Shown here in pieces: positions 59,055 through 64,000 of a stretch of 64,000 nucleotides of DNA (positions are counted from its first letter, which is position 1; every line of letters begins with the position of its first letter). Position numbers and translations under genes: made by a program. The notes beneath the pieces are model-generated. The model had not been told where the DNA came from, did not search any database, and saw only the letters and a program-made list of their open reading frames with translations. This stretch comes from Macquaria australasica. Its lineage: Eukaryota; Chordata; Actinopteri; Centrarchiformes; Percichthyidae. Location: NCBI GenBank assembly GCA_005408345.1, contig SEMN01000611.1, forward strand, positions 186,001 through 250,000, read 5' to 3'.

Positions 59055-62000
59055 CAATCTCTGCTCTCTGCAAACACTCACAGCTCTCAGAAACTCCATG
59101 CAAATTGCTCCTCATTGAGCCAACTCTGATTTTTTTTGTCTCATAGGAAAAGTTCAGCCAAGCAGAGCTCTAAACGACCAAAAGCAGATGATGTGAAACC
59201 AGATACGCCCACGTTCAAACTGATGTCATTACCTTCATGCCATTGTGGAAGAGTTTCCCCACAGATCTGATGCAGCCATTAGGCTGCTGGTGTTTGGACA
59301 GCCACCTCCTGGCGTCTTCAATGTGCATGGGATTCACAAAGATGTACGGTCTCGCCCCGCCAAAGGACTTCATCACAAAAGAGGTCAGCCTGGAAGGTCA
59401 CATACATGCGCATACAGAAAACACACACACGGTTTTGTAGAAAACAAATCTAACCATGTGTGCCTGTGTTGGTAACCCCAAAATGAACCCAGCTTCAGGA
59501 CAATTACATAACAACCTCCTGTCTCACACTAACACAGAGCGCTTGGTCTGAGCTGCATCCACAACAAAACAATCATATTCCTCTGAGCCGCACACCAGCC
59601 CAGCAGAATACAGACAGCTGGAGCCGACTGAGAGGCGGCAAAGGTCTTCTGGGAAGTAAAATATCCACATCCCATATATTTGGATCATGTATTCAGTCTC
59701 ACAACTCAGATGTAATGCTTCTGAGGGAACCCAGTTATAGACATACATTACACTACACATATTGTACTGCACTATAATCAGTATGGATGCAGTCAACCCT
59801 GTTAAACTTGATGCACAAAAATATTTAAAGCTGGCCACTTGGGGGCAGCAGAACAAGCTGTAACCACAACACTGACATTATTACCTTATAGAGTTCAGCA
59901 TGTTGGCAAACAATTGCGTATTTAAACATCCAGCAGACAGAGAACAACTTTAGCAACCATTATGAGTCGTGTTTCTGGCCACCTGACGAATCCAGTCCAA
60001 TTTTCACTCTTTTAGCCCTGTTTTGGTCTCCACCAACTCATGAGGGAAAAATCTGGCTCTTTAGCAGCTAAATGCTCCACTATGTTGACAAGCTAGTTGC
60101 TAACTGTGTCTGTCTGCTGTTTGGTCCTGGGCAGGTGGTGTACAGTGGGTTTATCAGAGCTTTTTTTCCTGAAAACAGCTGGCTGCTGCTGCATCTGGAA
60201 ATGGAGCTGATGAGAGCAGAGTTTGCGCGCCTGGAAACCAAAACAATGAGGTAAAAGAGGCTAAAAAGCTCAATGAAACCTCTGTGGGTTCATCTCTATA
60301 ATCAACACCTGTCACATTACATATAGTCCTGAGCCATTGTTCATTCAAAAACACTGATTAGTGCAGCTTTAAATAAAAATCTATATATTTGCTCACACTT
60401 TAGTGAAAGTCCTTGTTCCAAGGTCCTGGTATTTTAAGTGATTTGGATCCATCCAATCTCCTGTTGGAATTTTAATGTAATTGAACACTTGAGAGCCCTA
60501 GTTTCTCCTAACCACAAACACACACCCACACACACACACTCACCAACTGCCAAACTGCCCAGCACCCTTTCAAACAGCAAAGGGTTTATTAAATCCCCTG
60601 AGGCACTGTGCTTTAAGCCCATTAAATGCAAATATTAATATTTTCTGGCAGGTTCCCCATAAAGTAAAATATTAGGATGCTTGCTGGTGCCAAACACCTC
60701 CCACTGTGTCTGCAAGTCATTTTTATTCTCTCATCAAATGAAGTGTGAGATTTGAGCTGAAAATATTCACAGTTTAACTGCGAAGCTGTTGTTTTAAAAT
60801 GTTCTATAACCACTGATGCAACTGCAATATATCATGAGTTATATAATCATTAACATATTCCATTATCCATATTATACTTATGTTTTCAGAAATGCACACC
60901 ATCAAGTTTTAGTGACAGGCGTGTAAGTAAAGTGAACACAGTGGGTGGGATTTCTGGTTCCTCTTCAGTTTACACAATATTTATATATCTAAATTTGACT
61001 AGTATTTGGGCTTTTTATGAAACTAAAATACATTATAAATAATTTCATGTTAAATATAAATATGTTAAAAATAAACTAGTATTATTTTAAAATAATACTT
61101 CTATAAATAAAAAATAAATCTTCTAATTTGTGTTAATATGCGCTTCACCATAAAAAAAAGGTATTACATTTTTTTAATTAAAAAAAAATTACAATATGGG
61201 ACTGAAGATGTTCTTATATTAGCTAAAATATTAAACTGGTTTTGATTGTAACTGACTCAGTTTTTTTTGTTTTGTTTTTTATTGAATCAAACTTGTAACC
61301 AGTCTCTCTGTGTTCACGGAGAACGTCTTGGCTATGACACAACATTATTATCTAGTGTTTGTGTCTCAAGCAGCATCCACTCATTATGTTACTGAGGCAA
61401 GTTTACTGACCAGGTGTTTCCAGACTCATCGTTCTCCCCAAAGGCACTGTAGGAACCGTCGTCATGCTTGTAGGTAAGCTCCCTCTGGTATCCTACAACA
61501 CACACAGACACATGTGAACAAAACCATCACATTTACAAAATAAGGCTCCTTTGCAGGCAGACAGGAAACATCCTTGTTGCTGTGTCGGTGAGGGCCTGTT
61601 GTTCCAGATACCAGTAAGACGATGAAACAATCCTGGAGGCTGGTTTAATTGAAGGCTCATCAGATGTCAAAACACTGCACACCAATTTATAATACTACGA
61701 GACAAGATTTCACAACTTTGGAAAGTTATCACTGCGACAATCATTTTACCCGTCATTGAGATGATCGTGAGGTAAACAGTGGAAATAAGGTGTTCATGTT
61801 ACATAGTAGGTGATTATTTCTATAAGTCTAAACTGGTGTCAAAGTGGTTTAAACCTGACTACAGACAATGGACTACCAACAACACTAGCCATACAAAGGC
61901 ATTATTTTCTGTGAGTGACAACTGAAAAACATTTTGGAAACCGATGGATATTTTCAACCACAGGTAACATGCAGACTGGAATAATCACTCAAACTCCCAG

Positions 62001-63380
62001 TGTCTGTTTAGAGAGAATGCATTCTTATGGGCTGCATCTTGGAAGTAGGGCTTCATGTTGGCAAGAATCTGGCGATATCACAATATGATTCAATATATTG
62101 CAATACTGTAAGCAAGGTGATAGTGATTTTTTTATCTAATTTTTGGAAAACTGTCATAGTATAAAAAACACACCACCATATGTATACATTCTAAGTAAAT
62201 TTTTTTAAAACTTTTTTTATCCAATCAGAACAGTGGGATCTGTATTTGTATTTATCACAGTCCGTGCAAGGTTCACATTCTGTTGTAGTATGGATGACAG
62301 TTTATATGATGGTTACGCTATCTAGCAGTCAGGGTTTAAACACAACAAAATGAACCACTGCCCTGTATCTTTGCATGTAATTTTAATTAAAAAAATCAAT
62401 AGTGTTTTTGAGAATCTGTACAGTATCACAAAACATAATACTGTGATAAGATAAGCCTTTAATTGTCCCACAGCGGGGAAATTTTCAGCATTACAGCAGC
62501 CAGCAAAAGTGTCATATATAGAAATACAATAATAAAATATAATAAAAATAAATAGAAAAATAGTCCTGTACACAGTATAGACAGGAATAATAATAGAGTG
62601 ACGTGCATTTGTAAGTATGAACAATAGATAAGATAAAATTATTGCACATATATAACATACATGTACATGAAAATATTTCACAGCAACAGATGAAGTAGAT
62701 AACATCATGAATAAAATATATGCATGAAGATACTGCACAGCAGCAGATGAAGTAAAGTAGTGAACAGTCTGCGTATTGACAGTCAAATGTAGATTACCGG
62801 GAACTGTACTGATTATAGAGTCTGACTCAAGTGTATCAATATTTTCTGACACCCCTTCTTGGAAGCTGATGATGGTTCATTTAAGACACACATATTTCTT
62901 TCCCACATTTGTTGTTGATCACAGAGGGGACAGGACAACTCACCACTCTCCAGGAAGCGTGTTGCTTTGTCCTGAATCTCTGTGGTCAGCTGACCCGTGC
63001 TTTTCAGGTAGTTGAGGATGAAGATGTTGGGAGCAAACAGCACCATGTTCTGCTCCCCGCAGCCGTACGGCATGGCCAGGAGCTTGTCCAGGTTCTTCAT
63101 GGCCCGGCCCATCAGGTCACCTGCAGAAGCAGGAAAGATGAGGCAGATTCCAAGACTACACCCTGTCTAGATTTTATTCTTAGCAGGTTTGAAGGTTAAA
63201 ATACAGTAGACAGTATTAGCTGGTCCATCAGATGCACATGCTAAGGTCTTGATAGCTAGAGTAATAAAATGTCAGACTCCAAACAATGTCACTAACCCAG
63301 TACAGAGACAGAGGCCCTGGCTGATCCTGCCACAAACATCTCAGGCATCAGAAGAGAGATTTTCTTCTCCACAGGCCCCT
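51199..63380 (-). CDS. Alpha-2-macroglobulin-like protease inhibitor, C-terminal half, 14 exons
   Basis: Family knowledge: A2M proteins are large secreted plasma protease traps. Cleavage of a bait region triggers collapse and exposes a Cys-Gln thioester that links covalently to the attacker; the complex is then cleared by an LRP1-type receptor through the C-terminal domain. Seen here: 14 phase-matched exons on the minus strand, about 533 residues. The thioester MPYGCGEQNMVLFAPN is intact (GCGEQ at 63050-63064), followed by the helical thioester domain (GNTWLTSFVMKSF, GGVSDDVSLTAYITAALLEL, QNPYGGFSSTQDTVVALQAL), the CUB region and the receptor-binding domain (EDLPVRNLKPAVVKVYDYYQ). The stop follows SDSINEL. 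Bait region and MG domains lie past 64000. Several A2M paralogues exist in fish, so the exact orthologue cannot be named. Confidence 0.95.
51385..51426 (-). CDS. A2M-like exon 13 of window
   Basis: Acceptor atatttacag, donor gtaagt, 42 nt. It encodes (S)DEAVTDYTSPCAE. The Cys corresponds to the C-terminal conserved Cys of A2M (YNAPC in human). Confidence 0.9.
51590..51695 (-). CDS. A2M-like exon 12 of window (receptor-binding domain)
   Basis: Acceptor ggttgcag, donor gtaaga, 106 nt ending in phase 1. It encodes LKKDETKMYSVTLEEDLPVR followed by NLKPAVVKVYDYYQT. VRNLKPAVVKVYDYY is the signature of the A2M receptor-binding domain, and the Lys residues in LKPAVVKVYDYY belong to the family's receptor-contact region. 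Confidence 0.97.
51945..52013 (-). CDS. A2M-like exon 11 of window (receptor-binding domain)
   Basis: Acceptor ctttgtgtag, donor gtagga, 23 codons, phase 0-0: LKSDRSVKRVDVEEGFINIY followed by LDG. It aligns with the human segment that ends HVLIYLDK. Confidence 0.93.
52214..52304 (-). CDS. A2M-like exon 10 of window
   Basis: Acceptor tgcttgcag, donor gtcagt, 91 nt, completing an Arg codon. It encodes RYQGRREETNMVIINIKLLS followed by GYILDMSSLEL. NMVIINIKLLSGY matches the human NMAIVDVKMVSGF strand. Confidence 0.95.
52305..53040 (-). other. A2M-like intron
   Basis: 736 bp; poly(A) runs near 52660-52715 and a short CA tract at 53016-53034 next to the upstream exon's donor. Nothing else recognised. 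Confidence 0.65.
53041..53159 (-). CDS. A2M-like exon 9 of window
   Basis: Acceptor ctctccacag, donor gtactc, 119 nt ending two bases into an Arg codon. It encodes ISMHYNVPPPPDFSAFNIST followed by NTMAKCNTSRPQLILFVHVR. The Cys matches the conserved half-cystine in this A2M segment (QTCD in human). Confidence 0.93.
53160..55467 (-). other. A2M-like intron carrying an L2-like LINE
   Basis: 2.3 kb, of which about 1.5 kb is the LINE tail at 53250-54768 in antisense orientation. The region 54770-55440 is AT-rich without recognised features. Confidence 0.7.
53250..54768 (+). mobile_element. 5'-truncated L2-like non-LTR retrotransposon (reverse-transcriptase C-terminus and 3' tail)
   Basis: An open frame of 200 codons at 53466-54068 reads MSFNSHIKQTSRTAFFHLRN, IAKIRHIL, LVHAFVTSRLDYCNSLLSG, LQLIQNAAARLLTRTRKRDH, ILASLHWLPVKSRIEFKILL, LTFKALNGQAPSYLKELI. 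This is the familiar C-terminal (thumb) part of fish L2-like reverse transcriptases. Upstream in the same frame, TEVVVLGPEHLRNTLSKDIV is preserved but ends at an in-frame TGA (53445-53447) where the family has Gly, and codons after DIKTWMTC appear deleted. The tail includes aacccaaccggtcgaggcag and gcgctatataaataaaactg followed by aattg, the usual terminus. It is not autonomous. Confidence 0.88.
55468..55683 (-). CDS. A2M-like exon 8 of window (end of thioester domain, CUB)
   Basis: Acceptor ctgctcctcag, donor gtacga, 72 codons, phase 0-0. It encodes DTVVALQALAKYGAATYSAE, then FMVDQSNRLLYQEEKLSEVP and GEYTVKAEGQSCVLAQ. DTVVALxALxKYGAAT is among the most conserved A2M motifs. Confidence 0.98.
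55684..55773 (-). other. A2M-like 90-nt stop-free intron
   Basis: This intron between exons 7 and 8 is 90 nt, divisible by three, and contains no stop in the reading frame (it would read VGGTTHRGGLCEAFNPLTVF followed by NDTFNLSAPQ). Normal GT/AG borders are present, and the flanking exons join perfectly as FSSTQ|DTVVAL, so splicing is expected. Confidence 0.85.
55774..55970 (-). CDS. A2M-like exon 7 of window (thioester domain)
   Basis: Acceptor tgactggcag, donor gtagga, 197 nt. It encodes (G)GTRHWDRAGASEKGLDSLEV, EMTSYVLLALLSGPAMPDFG and IIRWLAQQQNPYGGFSSTQ. VEMTSYVLLA and QQNxxGGFSSTQ are diagnostic A2M motifs. Confidence 0.98.
55971..56640 (-). other. A2M-like intron with degenerate minisatellite
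   Basis: 670 bp. From about 56200 to 56480 the phrases aactgccayttcaacttctt and ctttcagtattt recur in degenerate form, suggesting an old tandem repeat of roughly 30-60 bp. No coding content. Confidence 0.6.
56641..56806 (-). CDS. A2M-like exon 6 of window (thioester domain)
   Basis: Acceptor gctgtgacag, donor gtaaga, 166 nt ending in phase 1. It encodes DPVVQNCLSCLKEAVDDQLD, NLYTTALLSYTFTLAGDQEM and RSKLITYLHQKSNTQ. It matches the human HPVVRNALFCLESAW...YTKALLAYAFALAGNQ helical region. Confidence 0.97.
56807..57573 (-). other. A2M-like intron
   Basis: 767 bp; a short CTTT run near 57211-57230; otherwise nothing recognised. Confidence 0.65.
57574..57648 (-). CDS. A2M-like exon 5 of window (thioester domain)
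   Basis: Acceptor gtttccaccag, donor gtgagt, 25 codons, phase 0-0: GGVSDDVSLTAYITAALLEL followed by DANIT. It matches human GGVEDEVTLSAYITIALLEI. Confidence 0.97.
58127..58255 (+). repeat. SINE-like repeat, family D, copy 2
   Basis: It shares gacagggaatgatgggagag, ggggaatgacatgcaacaag and cctaggccaccaggac with 29700-29840. The middle part is deleted relative to that copy. Confidence 0.65.
58976..59053. repeat. (TG)39 microsatellite
   Basis: 78 bp of uninterrupted TG in an A2M-like intron, (CA)n in the sense of that gene. Confidence 0.97.
59233..59389 (-). CDS. A2M-like exon 4 of window (thioester domain)
   Basis: Acceptor gaccttccag, donor gtaatg, 157 nt, completing the Trp codon. It encodes (W)LTSFVMKSFGGARPYIFVNP, MHIEDARRWLSKHQQPNGCI and RSVGKLFHNGMK. 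It aligns with human WLTAFVLKTFAQARAYIFID...NGCFRSSG; the conserved Cys in NGC is present. Confidence 0.97.
59390..61410 (-). other. A2M-like intron with family C repeat
   Basis: 2.0 kb; it contains the family C repeat (59826-60373). The region 60840-61270 is unusually AT-rich with many ATAAAT words, and no coding content is visible. Confidence 0.65.
59826..60373 (+). repeat. Interspersed repeat, family C, copy 2
   Basis: It matches 45960-46334 at both ends and centre: ggccacttgggggcagcaga, agttgctaactgtgtctgtc, cagtgggtttatcagagctt, gaaaacagctggctgctgct and the end gattagtgcagctttaaa. This copy is longer on the left and may be the more complete one. Confidence 0.75.
61411..61492 (-). CDS. 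A2M-like exon 3 of window (thioester domain)
   Basis: Acceptor gtgttgtag, donor gtcagt, 82 nt, two bases in and two bases out. It encodes (G)YQRELTYKHDDGSYSAFGEN then DESGNTW. It matches human GYQRQLNYKHYDGSYSTFGE...NTW. Confidence 0.97.
62045..62450 (+). repeat. Probable fish repeat (gggcttcatgttggcaa...)
   Basis: It starts agtagggcttcatgttggca, then tctggcgatatcacaatatg and attcaatatattgcaatact followed by gtaagcaaggtgatagtgat. The layout resembles a teleost repeat with a gggcttcacggtggc start and cacaatacgatatattgcg core. The right boundary is uncertain. Confidence 0.5.
62450..62780 (+). repeat. AT-rich repeat (gataagcctttaattgtccc)
   Basis: It begins agataagcctttaattgtcc cacagcggggaaattttcag cattacagcagc, a start I recognise from fish genomes, and continues as an AT-rich body with an internal duplication: cagcaacagatgaagtagat near 62681 and cagcagcagatgaagtaaag near 62738. 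Confidence 0.55.
62944..63120 (-). CDS. A2M-like exon 2 of window (thioester exon)
   Basis: Acceptor tgcttctgcag, donor gtgagt, 177 nt, two bases in and one base out. It encodes (G)DLMGRAMKNLDKLLAMPYGC, GEQNMVLFAPNIFILNYLKS and TGQLTTEIQDKATRFLES. The thioester pair is Cys at 63059-63061 and Gln at 63050-63052 in an intact PYGCGEQNM context, so this copy should form a thioester. Confidence 0.98.
63297..63380 (-). CDS. A2M-like exon 1 of window (before thioester)
   Basis: Acceptor gttgccag, donor gttagt, 84 nt, two bases in and one base out. It encodes GPVEKKISLLMPEMFVAGSA followed by RASVSVLG. GSARASVSVLGD directly precedes the thioester region in A2M proteins. The upstream partner exon lies outside the window. 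Confidence 0.93.
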
Positions 63381-63384
63381 CTGG

Positions 63385-64000
63385 CAACACAGAGAGCAGA
63401 GAAGACAACATAGAAATGATACACGAAGGAGGGAGCTTAAAAGGAACAGTTTGACATTTTGGGAAATACACTTTATTTTGTTACAGAGAGTTAGATTAAA
63501 AAAAACTAAATATAACATGTTAATTAGTAGCTTCAGAGGTGAGGGTAAGAGGATTTTTACCTTTGGTAAACCAGGTTAGCTGTTGCCCCGTTTCCAGTCT
63601 TTATACTAAGCTAAGCTAACAGTCTCCTGGCTTTGCTACAGGTGTCAGTGATGTGTGATTTTATTTAAAACACTAACAAAGTGACATTTCTGTCAAGGAG
63701 TCAGTGCATTCATCATGTAGCAACCAAATTACAGCCGTTGTTATCCTCTTGTTCCGACATGATAGATAATTACTACAGCCATCCATTCCGTGTCATACAC
63801 ATCTCCGATCTGGCAAACAAAGCTTCTTATCAATAATGAGCGGTCAATAAGAATTAATCGTCCCATCAACATCAACCTCTGACCCTGACACAGGTTTCCA
63901 TGACAGCATGACAATTAAAGACAATGTATCAAGTGTCCCTGTTTTCACTGTTCTGAAAGAGAGTATCAAGATGGCCATTAACCCTGAGGCTTTCAGATAA
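63385..64000 (-). other. A2M-like intron, to window edge
   Basis: 616 bp with no coding signal on the minus strand. The segment 63443-63640 is a family E fish repeat; the remainder is unassigned. Confidence 0.65.
63443..63640 (+). repeat. Fish foldback repeat, family E, copy 3
   Basis: It opens with cagtttgacattttgggaaa followed by tacactttattttgttacag and agagttagatt, and ends with ccgtttccagtctttatact aagctaagctaacagtctcc tggctt. Opening and ending match 47776-48090. Confidence 0.75.

Larger units (their letters stand above)
57649..59232 (-). other. A2M-like intron with repeats
   Basis: 1.58 kb. It contains a family D SINE-like repeat (58127-58255) and a long GT tract (58976-59053). The rest has no recognised feature. 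Confidence 0.65.
61493..62943 (-). other. A2M-like intron with repeats
   Basis: 1.45 kb, mostly repeat from 62040 to 62780. The first 540 bp show nothing recognised. Confidence 0.65.

Noticed and set aside
58915..59115. Minus-strand frame with a His-Thr repeat
   Set aside because: Translation of the (TG)39 microsatellite.
62322..62852. 176-residue minus-strand hydrophobic frame
   Set aside because: Falls in an AT-rich repeat within an A2M-like intron; Ile/Tyr/Phe composition reflects base bias, not a membrane protein.

Overview
The window is vertebrate, almost certainly teleost fish, genomic DNA. It holds small phase-matched exons with GT/AG borders, long AT-rich introns full of fish-type interspersed repeats (hAT-like TIR elements, a tRNA-headed SINE, an L2-like LINE tail), and long CA/GT and CT microsatellites. 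There is no operon structure, CRISPR array or prokaryotic signal. Two protein-coding genes are present, convergent (tail to tail), and both run off the window at their 5' ends. Region 1 (1-46851, plus strand): the 3' part of phldb1 (LL5-alpha; pleckstrin homology-like domain family B member 1). I assembled 21 coding exons, all joining in frame, giving about 1,220 residues: a Ser/Pro-rich linker, the conserved ITEISDNEDELLEYHRRQ segment, a long interrupted coiled coil, a block of variable cassette exons, a second coiled coil, and a C-terminal PH domain ending in ...GYTQFMN-stop. The N-terminal FHA part lies upstream. The first intron here is over 19 kb and contains a plausible alternative first coding exon (11412-11555) that splices in frame into the next exon and would give an FHA-less isoform. 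Region 2 (46852-51198): a gene-free gap of about 4.3 kb holding the phldb1 3' UTR, foldback-type fish repeats and the 3' UTR of the opposing gene. Region 3 (51199-63380, minus strand): the C-terminal half of an alpha-2-macroglobulin family protease inhibitor, 14 exons, about 533 residues, running from the segment just before the thioester through the GCGEQ thioester, the alpha-helical thioester-containing domain, the CUB region and the receptor-binding domain to the stop codon. Its bait region and MG1-MG6 domains lie beyond position 64000. An L2-like retrotransposon tail sits in one of its introns in the opposite orientation. The two genes have no evident functional link: PHLDB1 is a cortical and microtubule-anchoring adaptor inside the cell, and A2M is secreted. 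No wholly new biological system was found. The most interesting items are the candidate alternative first exon, the 10-residue microexon inside the PH domain, two cassette exons that look like an ancient exon duplication, a stop-free 90-nt intron in the A2M gene, a near-perfect 33-bp hairpin at 19045-19144, and several TIR-bounded or nested transposon relics.
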